From positions 7,192,001-7,256,000 of the forward strand of contig JAZAYU010000012.1 of assembly GCA_038501625.1 (NCBI GenBank): a DNA stretch of 64,000 nucleotides. The letters run 5' to 3'. Source of the stretch: Corbicula japonica (Eukaryota > Mollusca > Bivalvia > Venerida > Cyrenidae). Below the pieces are notes generated by a model. That model saw only the letters and a list, made by a program, of their open reading frames with translations. It searched no databases and was not told the DNA's origin. This document shows, piece after piece, positions 54,408 to 64,000 of the stretch (the stretch's first letter is position 1; each line of letters starts with the position of its first letter). Position numbers and translations under genes: made by a program.

Positions 54408-55035
54408 AAAGGGGGATAATACGAAGTGCACTCCCAAATAGTCAATAGCGTTTTTTTCTCCGTTGGTTCAGATTGCTGACGATTTCACGGTGGCTCTTGG
54501 TATCGCCTAAACCTTTTTAAATGCCGTTGGTTTTCGAATGCACCAGGAGATTTTAACAATTTCATAAAAAAGAATTAAAAATGATGAATCCTATAATAAT
54601 AATTAAGTTTCACCTTCGACTCCCTGTGTAAAAAATACAATTATATGATCAGTGTATTAAGAACAATGGTTAAGTGTATCTATATCGTATCGGGGTGCAA
54701 GCGACACGATCAGCAAACCTGGGTAAAAACGGCGGGTTTTCAGGCACTGCAATACTTCGTTTTTTTCTGATTTAGTTTGCTTTACCTGCAGTTGCATTTT
54801 TTGGCTATGATAATGAAAATCATTTACCCATTCACAAGTATCAAGCCGCTTGTTTAACTCTGGGGTTGTGTGCACATTCTACAAGAGTCTATTAATTGAT
54901 AGACCTTGATGCACCAAACATATTGCCGAGATCCGAAACTAGTCTCCATTCTGGCGTAATATTGGAATTAGATCTATTACATTCACTTACAAGTTTAAAA
55001 TAACTTGAAATTTTATCAAGGTAGAAATGTTATAC
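54408..55035. other. No gene seen
   Basis: Unremarkable sequence between the two G runs. A minus-strand open frame of 72 codons at 54657-54875 has no splice context or recognisable motif. Confidence 0.35.
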
Positions 55036-55425
55036 GGGGGGGGGGGGGGGGAGGGTAAAGCTACCGGCAATCTTATATATCCCGCAAAAAAAATAACTTT
55101 GAAGTGCATGAAACGATTTGTCTAGTTATCTCACCTGGCCGAGATATAATGCCCATAAACATTTCCACAAGTTTCATGAAAATCGGACAGCACCTATTTG
55201 AATAAGAGAGCGGACAAGGAGAGTTTGCCATGATTTTATAAATAAACGGCCATAACTCTGAAGTGCATGAAGCTATATGGCTGAGTATCAAACTTGACCG
55301 AGATATTATGCCCATAAACAGTTTCCCAAAATTTATAAAGATTGGACAACAACTCTTTAAGTTTGAGAGCGGACATCACTGTGGACGACTCCCAACCACC
55401 CGCCATGGCAGGCGTATAAAAACAG
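55036..55425 (+). mobile_element. Cassette-type element, two units
   Basis: After the G run, two units repeat GAAGTGCATGAA(A/G)C, then GACCGAGATAT(A/T)ATGCC, then CATAAACA(T/G)TTCC and AGAGCGGACA. The right end ACCCGCCATGGCAGGCGTAT is a short palindrome like the right ends of the other cassette elements (CGCCATTTCATGGCG), suggesting a shared end type. Confidence 0.6.
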
Positions 55426-55639
55426 AAAGAAAACTTCTTGAACAGTACATTTATTCATATCAATGCAATATTAATAAACAACCAGAAATCAATGGCATTT
55501 CATGTTATTTATCTGTCTATAACAGACAAGCTTAAAATACAAATCAAGATCAATATTTCAAGAGTTTAATAACTTCATATAAACAGACACATGCGCCACT
55601 TAATCTTGCTTGATTAAACAATTTTCTGCATGGATAATA

Positions 55640-55850
55640 AACTCACAAGTGAACAATGTAGATCTAGATCAGTCTTCACATATGTGCAGTTTGATTAGGA
55701 TTTTTACTGTTTGTTTAAAGATTCATTAAGTTATATCTGACCAAAAAATACAAATCTAGATCAAATGGAATAGATGTGTCAGCTTATCTGGATTTACACT
55801 GGATGCAAATGTGATAAAATGATCATCCATGGAGTGAAGATACAAGTTAA
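55640..55850. mobile_element. Palindromic GATCCAGATCA MITE, diverged
   Basis: CAATGTAGATCTAGATCAG, spacer TTAAGTTATATCTGACC, then AAATCTAGATCAAATGG to TATCTGGATTTACACTGG and a CATGGAGTGAAG end. The only copy of this family seen to the right of the gene core. Confidence 0.65.
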
Positions 55851-56421
55851 TATATATAATTGTAAGTCCTTACAATTATTGGTTAAACTAATTTAGAAAG
55901 ATGTGACAGATAGGAGGTTTAACAATAATTATCATGGTTTCTCTAACATTCAAGCAAAATAATTGTTGATAATAAAGAATTTGTTACAAGTACACATAGT
56001 GAAAATAACAATAGGTTATAACTCTTTAGTGTTTACCCTAGTTTTTCAACCAATCACAATGCTTTATTTTTTAAAATATCTCCTTTCTATTTCGTGTAGA
56101 AACAGTCTATAGAAACTATTGTTATAGAACAAACTTTGGGGGAAACTAGCGTAACACTAACTAATACTTAGAGGGCAACTCTATAATTATATGCCACATA
56201 AAATGGAATTTATTTCCAATACAATTCCATAGTTAAATACCAAAATGCTGATCTACAAAGATGGACTCCTGGATATTGTTAATTTAACTATAAAATAAGC
56301 AGTTGTGTTACTTATAAAACCCTCAAATCAGAAAGTTTCATTTCAAGTAAGACTTTATAGAAACAAATCTTTTGCCATACTGTTTATATATAGCAGTTTT
56401 GTATTCATAGAAATTGAAAAA
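55851..56421. other. No gene seen
   Basis: AT-rich sequence without recognisable feature. Confidence 0.35.
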
Positions 56422-57790
56422 AACTAGAAATGTGTCCAAAGGACACGGATGCCCCCGCTATAGGTTTTTCATAAAGCTCCCAGCAGTAGTGTAGAACAAG
56501 TTGTGTTCACGAGATAATTATATTCCTATTACAAGAAAATTCTATTTTTAGTAACAGTGACCTTGACCTTGGATCTACAGGCATGGGTATTGTGCAGACA
56601 CACTGCCTTGTCATGGTGAACATAAAAATTTTGTGCCAAGTTATTTTGAAATCAAACAAAGTTACAGCCTGGAGAAGAAAATTCTATTTTTAGGAACAGT
56701 GACCTTGACCTTGGACCTACAGGCTTGGGAATGTATGTGACACACAGTCTTAATATGGTGATCGATTAAACCAAGTTATTTAAAAATCCAATGACAAATA
56801 ACAAAGTTACAGAGCCGACACAATTTTGCAAGAAATTTCTATTTTTAGTAACAGTGACCTTGACCTTGGACCTACAGGCATGGGTGTTGTATGCGACACA
56901 CCACCTTGTCATGATGAACATTTGTGCCAAGTTATTTTGAAATCCCTCCTTTCATAAGAAAGTTAAGGGTCAAGTGTATATTTTACTTAACACAAAATGT
57001 AAGTGAAAAAGGGGCATAATTTGAAAAAATATTGGAAGCAGGTTTATGGATCTTGTTGGTTATGGTGTAGATTTTGATGGTGAAAATATATTTCAAGTTT
57101 CAAGGCAATATCTCAAGTAGTTTTAAAGTTATGGGCAAAATGCATATTTTGCTTAACACAAAATATAAGAATAAAACTAATGTAAATGGAAGTATCAAAG
57201 GGCCATAACTTTTGAACAGAACATGTAAGAGCAAAACCCCGCCTTTATGCACAACAACATATCAGGCCAAGCATTGTGGTAAAGTTTTATTAAATTCCCA
57301 CCAGTAGTTTAGGAGGAGTTGCGTTCACGAGATATATTCCTATTAAAACTAATGTAAATGTAAGTATCAAAGGGCCATAACTTCTTAACGGAAGATGTAA
57401 GAGCGAAACCCCACCTTCATGCACAACTACATATCAAGCCAAGCATTGTGGTAAAGTTTCATTAAATTCCCACCAGTAGTTAAGGAGAAGTTGCGTTCAC
57501 AAGATATATTCCTATTAAAACTAATGTAAATGGAAGTATCAAAGGGCCATAACTTCTGAACGGAACACGTAAGAGCGAAACCCCACCTTCATGCACAACT
57601 ACATATCAAGCCAAGCATTGTGGTAAAGTTTCATTAAATTCCCACCAGTAGTTTAGGAGGAGTTGCGTTCACGAGAATATCGGACGGACGGACGGACGGA
57701 CGGAAGGACGGACGGACGGACGGACGGACGGAAGGACGGACAGGAGCAACTCTTAATGCCCGTCGCCATTTCATGGCGGGGGCATAAAAA
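56422..57790 (+). mobile_element. Modular tandem-cassette element, copy 3 (complete, shorter)
   Basis: Same ends as copy 2 (AACTAGAAATGTGTCC..GATGCCCCCGC and GGCGGGGGCATAA). The left arm is deleted soon after the GCCCCCGC motif, only three GTGACCTTGACCTTGG cassettes remain, then one GGGCATAATTTGAAAA unit, three AAGGGCCATAACTTCT cassettes, a (GGAC)n run at 57680-57740 and the right arm. The same order of modules as copy 2 shows that copy number varies within a fixed architecture. Confidence 0.85.
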
Positions 57791-58699
57791 TGCTCAACCG
57801 TCAAAGAATAGACAATTAGTACATAATTAGGTCATTTATAATGTCATAAACTTATAAAATGTCAGCCTCCAAAAAACAAATGCGTATGACTATGAGCAGG
57901 TGACTTATTCAGTGCAAAAGTAAACTGGTCCTCGGTGCTGTGATTTCTGTATATTGCAGGTCAGACTGGTCGGTTGATATTTTAATTTTATTCTTTCCAT
58001 AACTTCTTATGTGAGTCTATGTCAATGTCTGAAAATATATAAAAATTGTTTTTAATGGTAAAGTATATTCAGTAAAATGATTTTAAGACAAAACAAGAGT
58101 TGCATCACTACACCACACCACTGGTTAATTACCTTTACTAAATCCTTTTATTTTTAATAATTATTTTTAATTTAAAATAAAGATGTGAAATTGACCCATG
58201 GATGTTAACTTATCAACTATCAACTTGCTTGATAAGTTTTGACCAGTGTAATTCCAAGTGTGAGATTATCAGAAACATGTTAGAAAAAAAGCAAAATTCA
58301 TTAAATATTTTCTGAGTTTTCCACAATCCACATTCAGCATGTCAGGTACTGGCTTTTAACTAGAAAGCAGTTATCCACCATGATGAATACATGCAGAAAT
58401 ATTTTTTTAACTGACCCAAACAGTCCATTCTCTTAAAAGTATTTGATGACATAAAATTATTTTAAACATTAAATAAAAATAAATAATAAAAATATATAAA
58501 ATACTTGTAAGAAATTACTGTAATTAGACTTACATAATTATCTCCATCTAGAGTCTTATACAACACCACTTTGTTCCAGATTCATTCAAATTCAGCATCT
58601 GAAATTGCAAATAATTCAATTATTTCCATTGAGCTGACAGAAACAAAAAAAAATAAAATAGTTCCCATAACTAAATCATAATGAAGGGATTAAAATTAT

Positions 58700-58950
58700 A
58701 GCTTTGAAAAATCAGTGGCCAATTGACCCCCTGTGGAAAATTTTCAAGGGGTCATAATCAGCTTGGCCTGAGTCATATCATAACTTTACTAGCTATAAAA
58801 TTGGTTTAATTTCCTTTGAAGTTATTTTCAATGGTCAAATAAGTATTAACTTCATATTAAGATGCAATAAATACAATATTTATCTTTATTTAAAAAAATG
58901 ACCACTTTCTAAATTCTCCTGCATCAAAATGACCCCAAACTCAGTATAAG
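58700..58950 (+). repeat. Dispersed repeat GGGGTCATAATCA..AAATGACCCCAA, left copy
   Basis: Contains AAGGGGTCATAATCA, GGTCAAATAAGTATTAA, TATTTATCTTTATT and GCATCAAAATGACCCCAA. The inverted copy is at 62045-62300. The outer GGGGTCAT/ATGACCCC words are themselves inverted, so each copy could be a MITE. Confidence 0.65.
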
Positions 58951-59271
58951 GTGGAGTAAAAAGAGAAAAAATTAAATGTGCTTGCATTAAAATGCAAGAA
59001 TATGTATCTACTGAAATCCATGTAATGCAAACTATTACTTTCATTTAATGTTGCCTTTTACAATAAATTTAATTTTTAAAAAATTGGTAAATGTTAAAAA
59101 TAAAAAGATGTAAAATTTTTCTGATTCTAATCAAATAGAAAATGCGAGGTCTTAAAGTGACTTAATATTTCTGGATATATGTTCGTGTTAAAGACCTTGG
59201 ATTCCAGTAACCAGACCTCTAGATTGCCAGTCTACAGTTGACTTTTTGTCCGGACCAGAATTCTAGCCACT

Positions 59272-59449
59272 CAGGCGCGTAGCTGCCTATACGTGTGTAC
59301 CCGACTGAATCCACATGATTCACCTCTGAACGCCCAAAATGCACCAGATTGCACCATTGATATAAAAAAAATAGGGGTGTGGGGCGTGTCCCCCCCTCCG
59401 GGCAGCCCAATTATGAATCCACATGAAAAGAGGGCTAGCTACGCCCCTG
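59272..59449. mobile_element. Small MITE with CAGGGGCGTAGC-type ends
   Basis: Left end CAGGCGCGTAGCTGCC, right end GGGCTAGCTACGCCCCTG. Flanks share CCACT, a possible 5 bp duplication. Interior contains GTGTCCCCCCCTCCGGGCAG. Same family of ends as 12324-12775. Confidence 0.65.
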
Positions 59450-59760
59450 CCACTGCATACAAAATATCAATGAATGGTCTGGCTTAGATTAAAATAATAG
59501 TAAACACATTACGTTTATTAAGCATGTCAATGATGAAGAAATAAATGTTTAAAAAATGCAGTAAACAAAGCTTACGATCTTACGCCTAACAACGCCCAAC
59601 ACTGTAACAGACGCCGTGATGAATTCCGTGCCTTTCACTGTTTCAGTTTGTTTATCAGCCAGTTACACACATCATAAAACACTCTCAGTTTAACGACAGA
59701 AACAAATACGATTTGTCCATCCTCAATATTCCAAATCTACGGTTAAATCTCATAAGGGAG

Positions 59761-61260
59761 CGCATCACAGTTTTATAGCCACTTCTCGAACTGGCCATGT
59801 AGAAATTATGAAATAGGGGATACTATGAAGATATTTTGACATTTATCAAGCCTAAATTAATTATAGATACAAATTTTGTGTTTTCAAGGTATTTAGAATA
59901 TATTTGTTTAATAACTATTAGAAACCAAAAGCAGCCAGGTGATGATCAGTGTGATGCAGGGGCTTGAATTCGAAACTAGGGAAATCCTGTATAGTAAGCT
60001 GTTTCCGCTTCAGAAATTCAGTTGCATGATTTTGGATTTATTTTGCGGAAAATCGGTAGGGATGACAGCTATTGGCTATATTCTTTTCTGAATCTGCTGT
60101 TTCAGCTGGTTTGAAAGCAACCATTTCTGGGAGTTGTCGGTTGGACATTAATATTGTGCAAGATTTTGGGTTTCGTGATTTTTGCCTCGGCCGACTGTGC
60201 AAAAGTGATGCTTGGACTGTGTTTCAGTGTTCCTTGGATTTTTTCAGGAGTTCTTCATAGCCTGAATTTGTGTTGCATGAGTAGCTTATAGCCATATGTT
60301 TACAGTAATCACTGATTTCTGTTTCAGGTTGTTGTTGTGGATTGCTTTCATAGACTAGGTACAGAGTGTGTGTCGGAAACTGTGAAATTAGGACCGGTTA
60401 CTGTGGTCCGCCACCATAAAAGAACCAAACATATTGAAATGTTCTTCTGTTTACTTCCAAGTCACTTTGTTCTCTACCCCAACACCGGAAAATAAAATGC
60501 CGGTTATGCGGTATAGATCGGGTATGGTGCGTAGCTAGTTTTAGGTCTTTTTCTCGTTGTACACAGTCATATCTAAATAATTTTATGTGTTAACACATGG
60601 AACATGTAGTCCTACAGTGCAGTCAGTGGTTATTATCTGTTTAAATTAGGTTATAAATTCACAGTTTTCGCCGCAAGATTTGATGCGCACTTTTTGACAG
60701 AAAAGTGAATGGAGTGTCCCGTACCGCAGATCCTGAAGTACGGAGTACGGAACGGTATGCGGTACGTGCCGGACCTAATAAATACTGAACACTTTCGAAG
60801 TAGATATTTTTTGAACAAAAAGAGCAGTCTAGGCTGTCCAGCTAATGTTTTGTGCGGATTTAAATAGTGAAAATCATGAAAATGATGCAAAATGTGTTTT
60901 TTAAAAGTGGAATTAACATGGGAGAGGGAGATAGTACGTTAAATCCTGAAAGGATTACAAATAAACACAGACATGGACAAACATTTTTAATTACAGAGAC
61001 TGTGTAATTTCGGAAAGTTCAGAAAAGAGTTATGAAACTGTATCCCAAAAATTGCATGTGTACAGTCATTGTATGCATAAATGTGCAATCAACTTTACTA
61101 AAAAAAAGTTTGGCATATTTTGCATTTAATGTTTTGTTTAAAACCAGCTGCATGAAAACACATCTGATTATTAATGATATTTTCTTGTGAGGATGTAAAG
61201 ATAGACACTTCGACTTCCAGCACTTTAGAAAACAAAGTTCTGTAGCACACCGGCAGTTAC
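59761..61260. other. No gene seen; possible eroded element at about 60392-60780
   Basis: A weak inverted pair TTAGGACCGGTTAC / GTGCCGGACCTAA brackets about 390 bp that also contains GTACGGAGTACGGAACGG-type repeats. The evidence is thin. The remainder shows nothing recognisable. Confidence 0.3.
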
Positions 61261-61430
61261 AACGTCCAGGTTTACAAGTCTTAACAAGGTAAATAGTTGT
61301 ATTTGTTTGCAAGAAGGAAGTTTCTCCTCGACCGGGCCTCCGTCCAAGTTTACAAGTCTTAACAATGTAAATTGTTGTATTTGTTTGCAAGAAGGAAGTG
61401 TCTCCTCGACTGGCTGCCGGTCGAGGAGAC
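61261..61430. repeat. Tandem duplication of about 80 bp ending in a hairpin
   Basis: Two units share GTTTACAAGTCTTAACAA, GTTGTATTTGTTTGCAAG and AAGGAAGT(T/G)TCTCCTCGAC. The second ends in GTCTCCTCGAC..GTCGAGGAGAC, an 11 bp perfect hairpin at about 61400-61430. Confidence 0.75.
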
Positions 61431-62044
61431 TATACGGGTACTAGTACTACTACTGTCTCCTCAACCAATTCCAGAATTGATATTTGATACTATATTCGCC
61501 CGTCTAAGTCATAAATTGTGTTTGAATTTGAACATGAACTTGCAAGAATAGCTGAAATTAGCTTCCTAAGTCTCAATGATACACAGACGATATGGCCAGA
61601 AGATTTGGCCCAGATTAATGAACTAAACAGCCCAGGACATGCAGACTACACGGCATGGAGTCAGAAACAAACGGCCAAGCTTTAAGACCATACCGCCCAG
61701 ATATATATTGAACGTTTCGCAGATATGAAATCAAATAATGCAGCATCTTTAATTTTGGAAAAACTATAATTTTTGTTGCTCAAAAATTGTTGAAATTTAT
61801 TTGTTGTTTTTTTTTTCAATATGACCACTTCAAACATAGAGAAACCTGTATCTTTAATTTTTAACTAACCTATTTTCGCTAGGTAATTATCGCAGTTACA
61901 GGAAAACTTTAAATGACAATCAGTGTAGTGATTAAACATGCAAACTAACCATGTCTGACTTGATTTCCCACATCGGGGATTTCAATTATCAATAGATGCA
62001 GATTCTTGAATCTAGTTTTTCCCACATTTGAACCCATCTGATTC
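61431..62044. other. No gene seen
   Basis: AT-rich; no element end or open frame recognised. Confidence 0.35.
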
Positions 62045-62300
62045 TGAGCTTGGGGTCATTTTGATGCATGAAAATTTAGGATACATGGTCAAATTTTGCA
62101 AGAATAAAGATAAATACAATGTATTGTGTCTTAGACTCTATTGCATTTTAATTATGAAATTAATACTTATTTGACCCCTGAACATATATTAAAATGAAGT
62201 TAAAGCACTTTTATAAGTAGTTAAGTTCAATCAACACAATTAAGATATGACTTGCAACTATTTGATTATGACCCCTTAAATAATCAAACAACCCCTGGTT
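62045..62300 (-). repeat. Dispersed repeat, inverted copy of 58700-58950
   Basis: TTGGGGTCATTTTGATGCAT, AAAGATAAATACAATGTATT, TTAATACTTATTTGACCCC and GATTATGACCCCTTAA mirror the left copy. Shortly downstream (about 62335-62400) the phrase TTACCGGAATCCAC occurs three times. Confidence 0.65.
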
Positions 62301-62680
62301 TCAAATCCCTGCACCTCTTAAAAGACGGTTCACACGACTTACCGGAATCCACCAAAATTACCGGAATCCACGGAATCCACTTTGATTTACCGGAATCCAC
62401 TTTAAAAATGGGTTTAATTGCATAAATATGCATTAAATTTGATGAATTTCATAAAGTATGTGTAATATATTCAATTGCTTTTAATTAAAAGATGTTTTTA
62501 GCGGAAATGATGTTTATATTTCAAAAATTGTTTGCGACGCTGAATTGACGGGAATATGTTCGTTGCTGTGCGCTGTTAATCGAATAAAATAAGCTAATCT
62601 GATATTCATTGTATTAATCATTGTATTAATTAGATATATTAATAATTTTAATCATTCAGTATTTTTATTTCTACAAAGGC

Positions 62681-63334
62681 ATGAGAATAGCTATTTATGG
62701 AGACAGTTATGTAAAACGCCTGGGAAGATTTACGAAATATGATATGAGTAAGTTATTAGATAATTATTTGATTAAATAATCTTATATAGATATTGATATA
62801 AAAATTAGTCTCGTCTCAATTAGTACTGGACAATTTCATTCATGTATTATAGTTATATTTATACTTTTTTACTTACAGGTTCCTGCAGAGGTTCGCTTTT
62901 TCGGTCGGGGCGGAATGCATGCAGAGAATTTCTGCTACGATCTCATGGAGAACCTGTTCCAATTCAAGCCTCACTACGTGTTCTTGACAATCGGTGGCAA
63001 TGACATTACTCACGGATCGTCTCCAAAAGAAATCGCTAAAAGGATCCTTGAAATTGTGGACCTATTAAAATCGAGAGGTGTCAAAAGGGTCTTCTTCTTC
63101 GAAATTGCGGTGAGGAAAAAGTTCCGCAAAGACCCTAAACTCACAAAGGAATCCTACGACGCACAGAGAAAGAAAATAAATAACATCATCAAGAAAACAA
63201 ACCAAGTCGGCACATTCAAGGTGCTTACAGGGATGTCAACCGACTATGAAGACGACGAAGTGCACTACAATGACAAGGGGAACGAAAAATTCTTCTATGG
63301 AATAAGACGGATTATATTTGCGTTAAAAATGTAA
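62681..63334 (+). CDS. SGNH-hydrolase-like protein (two exons, 170 aa)
   Basis: Exon 1 is 62681-62747 (strong donor GA/GTAAGT) and exon 2 is 62889-63334 (acceptor CCTGCAG), giving an open frame of 513 nt with stop. Conserved SGNH/GDSL blocks are present: block I MRIAIYGDSYVKRL with Ser9, block II Gly in FFGRGGM (28-32), block III IGGND with Asn60, and block V DDEVHYND with Asp145 and His148. All catalytic positions are kept. It lacks a signal peptide. The upstream AG at 62878 is an equally good acceptor by sequence but shifts the frame relative to exon 1, so either the second AG is used or the gene carries a one-base disruption. SGNH domains also occur in some Ngaro/DIRS and CR1 retroelements; no other retroelement part is seen beside it, so a host or domesticated gene is favoured. 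Substrate unknown. Confidence 0.8.
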
Positions 63335-63418
63335 ATTTGTGATAGACAATGAACAACGAATGTATTTTAAATGTATTCATGTTACCATTGTTCTTGTTTG
63401 TGAGTATGAATTGATGGA

Positions 63419-63424
63419 AATAAA
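63419..63424 (+). promoter_or_regulatory. Polyadenylation signal AATAAA for the SGNH gene
   Basis: Canonical hexamer 85 bp after the stop codon at 63334. Confidence 0.7.
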
Positions 63425-63689
63425 AGTAAATATAATGCATATATCTTTGATTTCTAATAACATAGTGGGTTTTCAGCCAAATGAACTAAAATACATATGA
63501 CAATACAACTTATATAAATACATCGTTACCTTGGTGCAAAAAACAGAACCAATTTTTACACTAAGATGATGATATATTTATATAATGGTTACAAATTTAC
63601 AATTTTACAAATTTCAGAAAGAAAGTTATACATATATTGGAATAATAAAAACGCAGCTTATATAACATATTATGTAGATATACTTAAGA

Positions 63690-63860
63690 CATTAGTAACG
63701 CTTCCTCTTTAAACACGAAATATAAATCATGTTAAAAGAAGTTGCATTTCTAATGTCTTATAGTACATATAATACAGTAAGGAATTAAAAACGCAACTTC
63801 TTATCACGAAACATAATCACCAAGCATAGTTTGAAGAAGTTGTGTTTCTTTTCCTTTAAG
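63690..63860. repeat. Two foldbacks related to 52331-52397
   Basis: ACGCTTCCTCTTTAAACACGAA with AAAGAAGTTGCATTTCTAAT, then AACGCAACTTCTTATCACGAA with TTGAAGAAGTTGTGTTTCTT. The pair suggests local duplication of one small hairpin element. Confidence 0.65.
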
Positions 63861-64000
63861 TATATGTTACAGACATATGAAGATTTATAGAAATGACAAC
63901 AACAACAAAAATTATTACAATACAAATTCGATTTCAGTCAGACTTTGGCCAAAGACAGCAAACACGCTCGCTTGGTCTATATTTGATTGAAATCGAAGTT

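Larger units (their letters stand above)
57960..59760 (-). ncRNA. Possible three-exon non-coding transcript
   Basis: On the minus strand a CG-richer stretch (about 59584-59760) ends GGC/GTAAGATC, a 65 nt interval 58598-58534 lies between TTTCAG and GTAAGTCTA, and a third begins at 58028 after TATTTTCAG and reaches AATAAA at 57992-57987. No frame stays open through the set. This could be a small lncRNA or chance alignment of splice signals; I saw no protein. Confidence 0.25.

Noticed and set aside
61019..61390. Minus-strand 123-codon frame with repeated QTNTTIY
   Set aside because: The repeat in the peptide is due to the 80 bp tandem duplication; nothing else supports coding.

Overview
The window looks like a piece of an AT-rich invertebrate nuclear genome, most likely a marine bivalve mollusc. 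The grounds are GT-AG introns of a few hundred to about 2,300 bp, an HSPA12-type HSP70 and a MIEAP-C-terminal-like gene, and dense short non-autonomous repeats of kinds I associate with clams. Species is not determinable by eye. Three spliced protein-coding genes are well supported; almost everything else is mobile-element or satellite-type sequence.

Region by region. 1-6.5 kb: a modular tandem-cassette element in minus orientation, a second cassette array, a 0.94 kb terminal-inverted-repeat (TIR) element, several copies of a palindromic TTAA-ended MITE, and a tRNA-like unit inside a 207 bp inverted repeat. 7-11 kb: two large minisatellites (32 bp and 27 bp units) and one coding-like terminal exon on the minus strand. 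11-23 kb: many diverged copies of the palindromic MITE, interleaved with splice-bounded intervals on the minus strand, two of which contain 26 bp minisatellites and three of which are copies of one another. 23-31 kb: a 1.5 kb TIR element, a Mutator-like element nested inside an older inverted repeat, a decayed LINE, a 35 bp minisatellite and a small GC-rich MITE.

31.7-45.8 kb is the gene-dense core. A four-exon HSPA12-like gene (minus, 583 aa) and a seven-exon gene with a MIEAP-like C-terminal region (plus, 764 aa) lie head to head, about 2.7 kb between start codons. Introns of the first host a tRNA-derived SINE with clear target duplications and a small TIR element; intron 5 of the second hosts another MITE.

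46-58 kb: foldback elements, a 1.5 kb array of about 167 bp cassettes, two more copies of the modular element of the left edge (opposite orientation), a 0.4 kb foldback with about 120 bp arms, a long TA run and two G runs. 58-64 kb: a dispersed inverted repeat pair, a possible short non-coding spliced minus-strand transcript, a small MITE, and a two-exon SGNH-hydrolase-like gene (plus, 170 aa) near the right edge.

The HSPA12-like chaperone/ATPase and the MIEAP-like protein could share regulatory DNA because they are divergent, but no shared function is shown by the sequence. All gene models are eye-made splice joins that keep the reading frame; transcript data would be needed to fix UTRs and alternative exons.
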